Shown here one piece after another: positions 43,946 to 53,300 of a stretch of DNA of 64,000 nucleotides. Location of the stretch: positions 45,668-109,667 of the forward strand of contig JAWXCB010000066.1 in assembly GCA_034440455.1 (NCBI GenBank), given 5' to 3'. This DNA comes from JAWXCB01 sp034440455 (GTDB taxonomy: Bacteria > Bacteroidota > Bacteroidia > Chitinophagales > CAIOSU01). The translations under genes were made by a program, and so were the position numbers. A model generated the notes under the pieces. It did not search any database. It saw only the letters and a list, made by a program, of their open reading frames with translations, and was not told the origin of the DNA. Numbering within the stretch: position 1 is the stretch's first letter; the number at the start of each line of letters is the position of its first letter.

Positions 43946-45664
43946 TCAGGTTATCCATGCATTGAAATTATTTTTCTGCGCAGCAGTTATTTTTTCCTGT
44001 CGCGCAATCGAATAGTTCAGGTAAAATAAATTTCCATCAGCCATGATTGTCACTTCACGCAACCGCTTCCCTGTTGCTACCGTGAACGCCATTTTTTTCT
44101 CATTGGAAAAATGCGCACACCAATCGTTCAGATTATTTTCCACACGCATTCCATTCAGGGCAATGATTTCGTCTTGCAATGTCAGTCCTGCTTTATCGGC
44201 AGGCGAGTTGGGGAAAATCGCAGCGACAGTAGTTTTTTCACCCGCAGCCTGCGTTTTAAAACCAAGTGTAGTTTCCGTGTAAGAAGTTTTTTTCAGCGCT
44301 TTCAATTCAAATCCGATATAATCAAGGCAAGCAGTAAGTTGTGGTACATACAAAGAAGCGCCATTGATGTAGTTATCAAAAAACTCATCAAGCGCGATAC
44401 CTGCAACTTTTTCCGCAGCCGATTTGTAATCGCTTTCCGAATAGCCTTTTTGCTTTTTTCCAAATTCATCATTGAGCAGGCGCAACACATCATCCAATGA
44501 TTTTTTGTTGCTCGTGTTTTTGCGAATCAACATATCAAGCATGAAAGCGCACAACGCACCTTCGGTGTAGATGGAAGATTTACGTCCCGGAACACCCGGC
44601 TTGTAGCCATCAAGCCATGTATCAAATGAGGAATCGGCAACCGAAAGATTCAATCGTCCGAAGTTGCTGAAATGCTTTTCTAAAAGTTCGTTGAAGGTTT
44701 TCAAATACTGTTCCTCTTTGAAAACTCCTGAGCGTAACAGCATCAAGTCGCCATAGTATGTTGTAACGCCTTCCGCTACATAACCCAAGCGCGAATAATT
44801 TTCGCGGCTGTAATTATATGGCATCATTTCCACCGGACGAATCGTTTTCACATTCCACGCGTGAAATAATTCGTGCGAACTCACGCCAAGCATATCTTCA
44901 TAGCCCTTTCCGCTGAACATGCCGTAACCCGGACCCAGAGCAATCACTGTCGAGTTGGTGTGCTCCACTCCGTGATAAAATTTTTCAGGCAACGCGAGAA
45001 ACAAAAAATGATATTCACTGAATGGAAAACCGCCAAATAATTTATGTTGGACTTCGGTGAATTTTTTAAAATCAGCAAGCAGCATTTTCCAATCAGGACG
45101 CGCTTCACCCTGAAACCACAACGTGAAAACTATTCTCTCTACTGAGTAACTGCTTTTTTGCAACGTAGGGCTTGCAATAAATGGAGAGTCTGCCAACGCA
45201 TGATAATTGCCTGCTGAAAATTTATGCGGACTGATTTTTTTTAAGCCACAAGCCAGCGCATAGTTTTTCGGTATCTGCAACTCCAAGTCGCATGGCTCAT
45301 TGATTCTTTCGGGAACATAGAGCAGGCAATTCACTCCATTGACATACAAGAATGTTTCATCCAAAAATGTGGAGCCGGCATTCAACTCATTGGCATAATA
45401 GCTGTATTCAATATGAAGGGTGCGTGCGCCTTTTGTTTGAATCTTCCAACTGTCTTTCGCAGTTTTTTTGAAACTCAGCTTTCTGCCCGATGAATCTTTC
45501 GGCTGAAAGGTTTTGATGTTTTGCGCAAAATTGCCCAACTCATATCTGCCCGGACGCCATGCAGGAAGTTGCACGTTTAATTCTTCTCCACTCAAATTCG
45601 GAATCGTGAAACGGATATCAATTAAATGCTGGTTCGGATTTTTATAGGATAAAGTATAGTGCAT
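43946..45664 (-). CDS. M61 family glycyl aminopeptidase-like protein with PDZ domain
   Basis: 572-residue zinc peptidase. The N-terminal beta domain (LSGEELNVQLPAWRPGRYEL) is typical of M61. The zinc motif is GVSSHELFHAWNVKTIRP (His264, His268), followed by YVAEGVTTYYGDLMLLRSG with the third ligand. A PDZ domain lies near 460-550 (NSPADKAGLTLQDEIIALNG). No signal peptide is visible, suggesting a cytoplasmic enzyme. It starts 18 bp after the SDR gene. Confidence 0.92.
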   Translation of the reverse strand: MHYTLSYKNPNQHLIDIRFTIPNLSGEELNVQLPAWRPGRYELGNFAQNIKTFQPKDSSGRKLSFKKTAKDSWKIQTKGARTLHIEYSYYANELNAGSTFLDETFLYVNGVNCLLYVPERINEPCDLELQIPKNYALACGLKKISPHKFSAGNYHALADSPFIASPTLQKSSYSVERIVFTLWFQGEARPDWKMLLADFKKFTEVQHKLFGGFPFSEYHFLFLALPEKFYHGVEHTNSTVIALGPGYGMFSGKGYEDMLGVSSHELFHAWNVKTIRPVEMMPYNYSRENYSRLGYVAEGVTTYYGDLMLLRSGVFKEEQYLKTFNELLEKHFSNFGRLNLSVADSSFDTWLDGYKPGVPGRKSSIYTEGALCAFMLDMLIRKNTSNKKSLDDVLRLLNDEFGKKQKGYSESDYKSAAEKVAGIALDEFFDNYINGASLYVPQLTACLDYIGFELKALKKTSYTETTLGFKTQAAGEKTTVAAIFPNSPADKAGLTLQDEIIALNGMRVENNLNDWCAHFSNEKKMAFTVATGKRLREVTIMADGNLFYLNYSIARQEKITAAQKNNFNAWIT

Positions 45665-45682
45665 GTAAAAGTTGTAATCAGT

Positions 45683-46474
45683 TTATAAATTTTCCAGCCT
45701 TCCGCCATCTACCGGAAGATTAACTCCATTGATGTAGCCGCCTGCCGGTGAAGCGAGGAATGCAGCGGCTGCCGCCACTTCCGAAGGCTCGGCAAATCTG
45801 CGGAGCGGAACTTGTTTTTTCATTTGTTCTATCAGGTAATCGCGGCTCTCTCCGGTTTTGCGCGCTTTATCATTAATGATTTCATCCAAACGGTCTGTCA
45901 TCGTTGCGCCCGGAAGAACATTATTCACAGTGATGCCCCATTCTCCCAATTCAAACGATAATGTTTTCGACCAATTCGCCACCGCACCACGCACGGTGTT
46001 CGAAACTCCCAGCCCTTTTATCGGAGCTTTCACTGAAGTAGAAATGACATTGATAATTCTGCCGTAGCCCGCCCGCTTCATGCCGTCAACTGTCAGTTGC
46101 ACGATTGTTTGGTTGCAGATAAGATGATTTGTGAATGCTGCCAAAAATTCTTCCGCTTTCGCATTCACAGCAGGACCAGCCGGAGGTCCGCCTGTGTTAT
46201 TGATAAGAATGTGAATCGGCTTGCGCGTGTCGGCAAGATATTTTCCAACAGCCGCTTTTAATAATTCAGGATTGCTGTAATCCACTTCGATATAATCGTG
46301 CTGCTGCCCTTTGCTTTTATCTAATTTGCCTGCAACTTCCTGCAACAACTCAACACTACGCGCAAGCAGCGTAACATTTGCGCCCAGCAGCGCAAGTTCA
46401 ACAGCAATCGCCCGTCCGATGCCTTTGCTGCCTCCGCCTACGATGGCATTTTTTCCGGCAAGATTTAAATCCAT
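45683..46474 (-). CDS. SDR family oxidoreductase with atypical active site
   Basis: 263-residue short-chain dehydrogenase. The NAD(P)-binding GGGSKGIGRAIAVELA and ILINNTGGPPAGPA are intact, and the C-terminus has PVDGGRLENL. The usual YxxxK is missing: at that position the sequence reads GLGVSNTVRGAVANWSKTL, with Asn and Arg in place of Tyr and Lys. A subgroup of FabG-like SDRs shares this. The reaction is unknown. It is divergent from haaO, and its -7-like box lies four bases before the ATG. Confidence 0.88.
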   Translation of the reverse strand: MDLNLAGKNAIVGGGSKGIGRAIAVELALLGANVTLLARSVELLQEVAGKLDKSKGQQHDYIEVDYSNPELLKAAVGKYLADTRKPIHILINNTGGPPAGPAVNAKAEEFLAAFTNHLICNQTIVQLTVDGMKRAGYGRIINVISTSVKAPIKGLGVSNTVRGAVANWSKTLSFELGEWGITVNNVLPGATMTDRLDEIINDKARKTGESRDYLIEQMKKQVPLRRFAEPSEVAAAAAFLASPAGGYINGVNLPVDGGRLENL

Positions 46475-46478
46475 GCCG

Positions 46479-46486
46479 CGAAGATA
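46479..46486 (-). promoter_or_regulatory. Candidate -7 box for the SDR-M61 unit (leaderless)
   Basis: On the minus strand TATCTTCG, one mismatch from TAnnTTTG, ending four bases before the start codon. A leaderless transcript is implied. Confidence 0.35.
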
Positions 46487-46548
46487 CTGATTTACGTTAC
46501 TGTGATTTGAATGACACTTGCTGTAATTTAGTCAGCAAACTTTTTAGA

Positions 46549-47076
46549 ATGCCCATCCAATCGCCTTTCAATTTCAAGCAGTGGATTGACGAGCACCGCC
46601 ATCTGCTGAAGCCGCCTGTGGGGAATCAAGTTGTTTACAAAGACAATAAAGATTTTATCGTGATGATCGTGGGCGGACCTAATTCAAGAAAAGATTTTCA
46701 TTTTAACGAAGGCGAAGAATTTTTCTATCAGATAGAAGGAAATATTATCGTGCGCATTATGGAAGCGGGAAAGCCGCGCGATATTTCAATTAAGGAAGGT
46801 GAAATCTTTTTACTTCCTCCGCGTACACCGCATTCACCGCAACGTGGACCGAACACTGTCGGGTTGGTGATGGAAAGATACAGACGTAATGGAGAGAAAG
46901 ACGGCTTTTTGTGGTTCTGTGAAAATTGCTCAAACAAATTGCATGAGGAATATTTTGAGTTGACTGACATTGTAGCTCAACTGCCTCCGCTCATGAAAAG
47001 GTTTTATGATTCCGAAGAAAAACGAACCTGCAAAAAATGTAGCGCATTGATGGAGCCACCGCGTAAACCTGAATAG
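46549..47076 (+). CDS. haaO: 3-hydroxyanthranilate 3,4-dioxygenase
   Basis: Fe(II) cupin that opens 3-hydroxyanthranilate to 2-amino-3-carboxymuconate semialdehyde. The start ATG 46549 (MPIQSPFNFKQWIDEHRHLL) gives 175 residues. Iron ligands are His51 and Glu57 in DFHFNEGEEFFYQIEG and His95 in PRTPHSPQRG. A second metal site of the bacterial form is seen in the pairs CENC and CKKC near the C-terminus. It is first in the kynurenine unit, six bases before the ACMSD gene. A nbaC name is also used. Confidence 0.95.
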   Translation: MPIQSPFNFKQWIDEHRHLLKPPVGNQVVYKDNKDFIVMIVGGPNSRKDFHFNEGEEFFYQIEGNIIVRIMEAGKPRDISIKEGEIFLLPPRTPHSPQRGPNTVGLVMERYRRNGEKDGFLWFCENCSNKLHEEYFELTDIVAQLPPLMKRFYDSEEKRTCKKCSALMEPPRKPE

Positions 47077-47082
47077 TTTCCA

Positions 47083-48096
47083 ATGCTGAAGATTGACATA
47101 CATACGCATATTCTTCCTGAAAAATTTCCGCGATACGCAGAGAAATTCGGCTATGATGGGTTCGTGCATTTGGAGCATCACAAACCTTGCTGTGCAAGAA
47201 TGATGATTGGCGATAAATTTTTTCGCGAGATAGAATCTAATTGTTGGGATGCTAATGTGCGAATGAAGGAATGTGACGCGCATCATGTGGATGTGCAAGT
47301 ACTTTCGACAATTCCTGTTTTGTTTAGTTATTGGGCAAAGCCAAACGATGCGCTGGAAGTCTCGCGGTTTTTGAATGACCATATCGCGAGCGTGGTGCAT
47401 GAAAATCCGAAACGCTTTATCGGTTTAGGAACAGTTCCATTACAATCTCCTGATTTAGCAATTAAGGAAATGGAACGCTGTGTGAAAGAACTTGGATTGG
47501 CAGGAGTTGAAATCGGCTCACATGTGAACGACTGGAATTTGAACGCACCCGAACTATTTCGTTTTTATCATGCAGCACAGGAATTAGGCGCAGCGATTTT
47601 CGTGCATCCGTGGGATATGATGGGCAAAGAAAAAATGCCGGATTACTGGCTGCCGTGGTTAGTCGGAATGCCTGCGGAAACTTCACTTGCAATTTGTTCG
47701 ATGATATTCGGAGGCGTTTTTGAAAAGCTGCCGAAACTGCGCGTTGCGTTTGCGCATGGCGGTGGCTCGTTTCCCGCAACGATTGGACGAATTGAGCACG
47801 GCTTCAACGTGCGCCCTGATTTGGTTGCCAAGCATAATGATGTAAATCCGAAAAATTATCTCGGGAAATTCTGGCTCGACAGTTTGGTGCATGATGCGCA
47901 GATGTTGGATTATCTTGTGCATCTTGTCGGTGCTGATAAAATATGTCTCGGCAGCGACTATCCTTTTCCGCTTGGCGAACACGAGCCGGGCAAGCTGATT
48001 GAATCCATGCCGTTCAATTCGCAGGTGAAAGAAAAATTACTGAGCGGGGCTGCGCTGGAATGGCTGGGGATGAAAACGGTACAATTTCAAAAATGA
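47083..48096 (+). CDS. nbaD: 2-amino-3-carboxymuconate-6-semialdehyde decarboxylase (ACMSD)
   Basis: Amidohydrolase-fold, zinc-dependent decarboxylase acting on the HaaO product; it steers the pathway to 2-aminomuconate semialdehyde and away from quinolinate/NAD. The protein has 337 residues. MLKIDIHTHILPEKFPRY has the HxH zinc motif (His7, His9). HPWDMMGKEKMPDYWLPWLV, AFAHGGGSFPATIGRIEHG and GSDYPFPLGEHEPG are family features. It overlaps the next gene by ATGA. Confidence 0.94.
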   Translation: MLKIDIHTHILPEKFPRYAEKFGYDGFVHLEHHKPCCARMMIGDKFFREIESNCWDANVRMKECDAHHVDVQVLSTIPVLFSYWAKPNDALEVSRFLNDHIASVVHENPKRFIGLGTVPLQSPDLAIKEMERCVKELGLAGVEIGSHVNDWNLNAPELFRFYHAAQELGAAIFVHPWDMMGKEKMPDYWLPWLVGMPAETSLAICSMIFGGVFEKLPKLRVAFAHGGGSFPATIGRIEHGFNVRPDLVAKHNDVNPKNYLGKFWLDSLVHDAQMLDYLVHLVGADKICLGSDYPFPLGEHEPGKLIESMPFNSQVKEKLLSGAALEWLGMKTVQFQK

Positions 48097-48824
48097 ATCC
48101 ATCACTTAGAGTGCACACATTACTCCACGTTCCTTTTGAAGGCATCGGCTGCATTGCCGACTGGATTGCTAAAAACAATTTTTCGCAAACCGAAACCCGC
48201 TTGTGGGAAAACGCGAATCTTCCTGCGTTGGAACATTTCGATTTACTCATTATCATGGGCGGACCGATGAGTGTGGATGATGAAAAGAAATTTCATTGGC
48301 TGCATCATGAGAAAATTTTTATCGAGGAAGCAATTAATCAGGGAAAACAGGTGCTTGGAATTTGTCTCGGCTCACAGTTAATTGCAAATGTGCTTGGAGC
48401 GAAGGTTTACCAAAACAACTTGAAAGAGATTGGCTGGTTTCCGGTGCGCATGAATGAGAATGCGGATAATACATTGCTGCATTTTTTTCCGAAGGAGTTC
48501 ATCACCTTCCATTGGCATGGCGACACGTTTGATTTGCCGCAAGGCGCAACGCATGTAGCACAAAGCGAAGCATGTTTGCATCAAGCGTTCACGTATGGCG
48601 ACAATGTGGTCGCGCTGCAATTTCATCCCGAAATGACACAAGCTTCCATGCGCGAGATGCTGAAAGAAGGAGATGCCGAATTAGTGCCAGCAATGTATGT
48701 GCAACCGGCTGAAGAAATTCTTGCTCAACTGCACTATGCTGATGCGCAGAATGAATTGCTGAATCAGATGCTGGATAAAATGGCTGCAAATTTTTACCGC
48801 CAGCAATTATTGCATGTGTTATGA
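48093..48824 (+). CDS. Class I glutamine amidotransferase-like protein in the kynurenine operon
   Basis: The start ATG 48093 overlaps the ACMSD stop; 243 residues. The triad is readable: Cys91 in GICLGSQLIANVLGA, and His178 and Glu180 in QFHPEMTQAS. It resembles GMP-synthase-type amidotransferase domains of unassigned substrate. Both ends overlap by four bases with kynurenine genes, so it is translated with them. A role in the pathway is plausible but unknown. It may handle a pathway amide or ammonia; this is speculation. Confidence 0.85.
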   Translation: MNPSLRVHTLLHVPFEGIGCIADWIAKNNFSQTETRLWENANLPALEHFDLLIIMGGPMSVDDEKKFHWLHHEKIFIEEAINQGKQVLGICLGSQLIANVLGAKVYQNNLKEIGWFPVRMNENADNTLLHFFPKEFITFHWHGDTFDLPQGATHVAQSEACLHQAFTYGDNVVALQFHPEMTQASMREMLKEGDAELVPAMYVQPAEEILAQLHYADAQNELLNQMLDKMAANFYRQQLLHVL

Positions 48825-50089
48825 CCTACGAAAACAACATCGCTTTCGCCCTCGAACAAGACCGCGCGGATAAACTCCATTCTTTCCGAGAAAATTTTTT
48901 CATTCCACATCGTGATGGCAAACCTCTGATTTATTTCTGCGGAAATTCACTCGGCTTGCAGCCGAAAACCGTTTCTGAAAAAATTCAGCAGGAATTACTC
49001 GACTGGCAGCAACTCGCAGTGGAAGGACATCTGCACGGAAAGAATCCCTGGTTTTATTATCACCATTTTTTTGAAGAAACGAGTGAACTCGTTGGCGCGT
49101 TGCCCAATGAAGTTGTATTAATGAATGCGCTCACGGTGAATTTGCATCTGCTTTTAATTTCATTTTATCAACCGAAGGGCAAGCGTTTCAAAATCATGAT
49201 GGAGACAAATGCTTTTCCATCTGACCGCTATGCAGCGCAAACACAAATCAAACTGAACGGGCATAATCCGCTGGAAGGCATTATTGAATTAACTCCGCGT
49301 GAAGGAGAATACACTTTGCGCACGGAAGATATTCTTTACGCCATCGAAAACCACAAAAACGAACTTGCGCTGATTTTGCTTGGGAGCGTGAATTACTACA
49401 CGGGACAGTTGTTTGATATTCCGGCAATCACAAAAGTAGGTCATGAAGCGGGTGCAATGGTCGGCATTGATTTAGCACATGCTGCGGGAAATGTGCTTTT
49501 GCAATTGCATGATTGGAATGTTGACTTTGCCGCATGGTGTACTTACAAATATTTGAACTCAGGTCCCGGTGGTGTGGGCGGAGCATTCGTGCATGAAAGA
49601 CATTGCGACAATAGTGAGTTGCCGCGACTCGCAGGCTGGTGGGGCAATGAAGAAAAAACGCGCTTTGAAATGCCGGAGCAATTTCGCCCGCAAACCGGAG
49701 CGGCTGGCTGGCAAATCAGCAATGCGCCTGTTTTCCCAATGGCGATTCATAAAGCCTCTTTAGAAATTTTCAAAGAAGCAGGCATGAAAAACCTGCGGGA
49801 GAAAAGTGAAAAACTTACTGGATACTTGGAATTTATCTTAAATGATGTAGCCAAAAAATCAAAACAGCAATTCAAAATCATAACACCCGCAGATAAAAAT
49901 CAGCGCGGCTGCCAACTTTCCGTGCAAGTCGGCAAGGAAGGAAAATACATTTATGAGGGTCTGAAAAAAGAAGGAGTGATTGTTGACTGGCGCGAGCCTG
50001 ATGTGATTCGCATGGCGCCTGTGCCGCTCTATAACACGTTTATGGAAGTATTTGAGTTTGGGGATATCCTTCAGAAAATCACTCGGTAG
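48821..50089 (+). CDS. kynU: Kynureninase
   Basis: PLP enzyme splitting kynurenine or 3-hydroxykynurenine to (3-hydroxy)anthranilate and alanine. The protein has 422 residues. YFCGNSLGLQPKTV, GIDLAHAAGNVLLQLHDWNV and the PLP lysine (Lys243) in WCTYKYLNSGPGGVGGAFVH are conserved. The C-terminal WREPDVIRMAPVPLYNTFME is normal. A diverged copy of this last segment lies at 56065-56146. kmo, the natural neighbour, is now 7 kb away. Confidence 0.96.
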   Translation: MTYENNIAFALEQDRADKLHSFRENFFIPHRDGKPLIYFCGNSLGLQPKTVSEKIQQELLDWQQLAVEGHLHGKNPWFYYHHFFEETSELVGALPNEVVLMNALTVNLHLLLISFYQPKGKRFKIMMETNAFPSDRYAAQTQIKLNGHNPLEGIIELTPREGEYTLRTEDILYAIENHKNELALILLGSVNYYTGQLFDIPAITKVGHEAGAMVGIDLAHAAGNVLLQLHDWNVDFAAWCTYKYLNSGPGGVGGAFVHERHCDNSELPRLAGWWGNEEKTRFEMPEQFRPQTGAAGWQISNAPVFPMAIHKASLEIFKEAGMKNLREKSEKLTGYLEFILNDVAKKSKQQFKIITPADKNQRGCQLSVQVGKEGKYIYEGLKKEGVIVDWREPDVIRMAPVPLYNTFMEVFEFGDILQKITR

Positions 50090-50330
50090 GTTTGCAGGAA
50101 TTAATTATTTGGCAAACACGAAAAAAATGGAAAATCTAAGTAAGAGTGCGTAATTTAGGTAAAGGCGGTTCCGAAGAGGAACTTCTGAATTGAGTATCCA
50201 TTAACTAAAAAATGAGCATGAATCATACTTACCCTCTCCAGACTTTCCGTTTTCCATTTTATTTAATTCAGGACATCAAATAAAGTTGGTGGATTCAGGG
50301 GATGGGTTTTTGTTAAAAAATCCGGGGCCT
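50090..50330. other. Spacer between kynU and the giant gene
   Basis: AT-rich, no gene seen. It probably contains the left edge of the insertion that separates kynU from kmo. No clear repeat or promoter found. Confidence 0.35.
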
Positions 50331-53300
50331 ATGAAAAAACATCTACTCTCCTTAATTCTGATTTTACCTTTTTTGATTTGCTTCTCTCAAGGTGAAGTAA
50401 AAGAAAATTCTGTTTCTGAATCTTCTGAAAGCGATGTTTTAAAAATACTTTTTCAAGACAAACAGGGACCTTACAGCAATTTTACCATTGAGCAGGAAAA
50501 CCTTACGCTCAGAACTGAAAATTCCAAACATTTTCTAAACAGCGATGGAAGTTATTCAGCCCTGATTGGCGCAGGTGCGCTTCACTATCATGAGAATGGC
50601 GAGTGGAAAACTATTCTTTCACACATTTCCGCTAATAACACACAGGAATATACAGATAGGGCTTTTGCCGCTGTTCATAATCAGCACAAAATATATTTCC
50701 CGCTTGTCCCCGGGAAACCGATTTTCACAAAAATTAAAGGTCAGGAATATGCTGATTGGGAAATGCCCGCCATGTTGTGGCTTGATGCAAACGGCAATTT
50801 TTTAGCAGAAGTAAAGCCATCGGCAACTTCCAAAGGGAAGGCATTGAAAGATAGTTTAGTGTATGCTGATATTTTCCCGAAGATAGATGCGGTAATCCTG
50901 AATTCAACCACTTCTAAAAAACTCAGCTATATCATTAATGACCCGTTAGCGTTTGCCAACAAACCATTAGGCGCGGTGTATTTAGCTTTTCGGGAAGATA
51001 TTTCCACCGGCAGCGGATGGAAGATGACCGGCACAAAAGGCAACAGCGAGTTAATCGCATTGAACGATTCGAAACAGCTCTTGCAAAATATGCTGTTTAA
51101 CAGCGCTACCGGAGAAGCGATTTTAGAAATCAGCAGACCACTTTTTCATGAGCGTATTTCTTCAGGCTCCTGCACCGAACCGGGATTTGATACAGCGAAA
51201 ACCAATCCTGACGGCTATCGTGAAGGAGATTTTCTTGTGGAACAAATTGGCAGGGATTCTTATAGAACCTACATTTTGATACCCCTAAATTGGCTAACAG
51301 TAGCGGGACGAAAATATCCTGTTACGATTGACCCGATAACCAATTACTATCCAGGGGGCACATGGCCCACACACACAGCAAATCGCAGCGGCAATTCAGG
51401 AAATTGGGCTTGTTATGTGGGAACTTATGCAGGAAGAACCTACGTCTATGATATCAGCTACGGGTGGGTGGATGATAGTTGGCCATTCAGCAATCCTTAC
51501 ATGGATGGATATGCCTCTTTTGATATTTCTGCAATCCCGAACAACGCGACTATTAATTCAGCCACCAACTATTGGTATCGCTATGGCGGCAGAACATGCG
51601 AAAATGCAATTACGCTCAAGCACGGCAGGGTGCAGAATAATGAGCATCTTGCCAATCAACCTGATTGCAATGTTGATGGTGTAAGGACAAGAAACAACAA
51701 CGCGTATTACAACGGCACCGGAAAAAATTCGACCGGTTGGCAAAGCCAGTCAGCCAGCACTTCAGATGTAACCTCAGCATTATCGGCTGACCAGATTACA
51801 ATGGGCTGGGCATATAATGGCGGTGATGATTGCTGCACTGGATGGATAGGGTGGCCGATTGATGCTTATACATGCACAGGCAATGATGGAGATTATCATC
51901 ATATTTATGGCTACCAAAATTCTACCTACAAGCCGTATATCAGGATAGATTATTGCGTAAAGCCCACCATCTCCGTTCATCCATCCGACAAATACATTTG
52001 CACCAGCGGCACCATGACAGCATTGAGCGTAACAGCCGCTGGCACTGCGCTCACTTATCAATGGCAGGTATCCAACAACACCGCCTGTAGCGGGGCTTCC
52101 GGTTGGACGAATATTTCCGGAGCAACTTCAAGTTCCTACACGCCTCCCAAGATTGCCGGAACTCGGCTCTACCGCGTTGTCGTTACCTCATCCGATTGTC
52201 CGACAGGACTTTCCGGCAGAGCAATAAATTCCAACTGCGCAAGGGTTACGGTGAATACAATGGATGGCACCAGCAACGCGCCTGTTGGTTTTCCAGCTCC
52301 GCATGGAACTGGCGATAATCCACCTCCAATTGTGTTTTCCAATTGTGGTGGCTTGGTTTTGCCCGGTTCACAACACACAGTGGGCACTTTGCAGCCACCA
52401 GCCATAGGGGCAGTGAATAATATAACCAATTATGCGTGGTCGATTTCGCCCGCGGGCGGTTCATTCTCAGGAAGTACTAGTTCCGTCACGTGGACAGCTC
52501 CTGTTACGGTAGGATTTTACACCATTACTGTTACCTATACCACAGGTTCACCTTCTTGTGGCACCTTCCAGTCTTCGTGTACATTAGAAGTGGGTTCGCC
52601 CAACTGTAATTATGCTTATGTGCGGCCAGCAGCAAATGGAGGTGAGGATGCTACGGACAAAGGTGGGCCAGATAATCCTTATGCCACGTTGGCTTACGCA
52701 GTTAGCCAGCTAGGTGGTAGAACACATATTAGAATGGCAACAGGCACTTATACAGAAACACAAAGGGTGAACATACCTACTAATGTAATTATTGAAGGCA
52801 GATATGATGCGGCTAACGGATGGAGAAAAATGAGTGATGGTAATACTGCCATCACATTCACCAACAACACTGCTTCAGTTGCACCAATCAATGCACCCAC
52901 AACGGTTCAAGTGGATGCAGATACACGCCATTTGATTGGTATGGCTGCCAACGGCACGTCTGGGTGGATATTGCAGGATATTAACGTGACAACAAATGCT
53001 GTGACTGGCACTTCCTCCAATGGACGGGGAAGTTCCAATTACGCCCTCAGGCTTAGCGGGGCATCCAACTATAACATCGTTAGGTGTCAGATTACTTCAG
53101 GAGCCGCCAGCAATGGCACTGGTGCAAGCACAGCAGGATGGCAAGGAAGTGCCACTTGGAATGGAACGCCAACAGACCCTTATGACGGAAACCGGGGTTC
53201 GAATGGAACGCAAGGCGGTGATGGTGGAAACGGTGACTGTGGTTGTGGCGATAGCAATGGAGGCGGTGGTGGTGGTGGTGGATCTGCTGGCAACGGAGGT

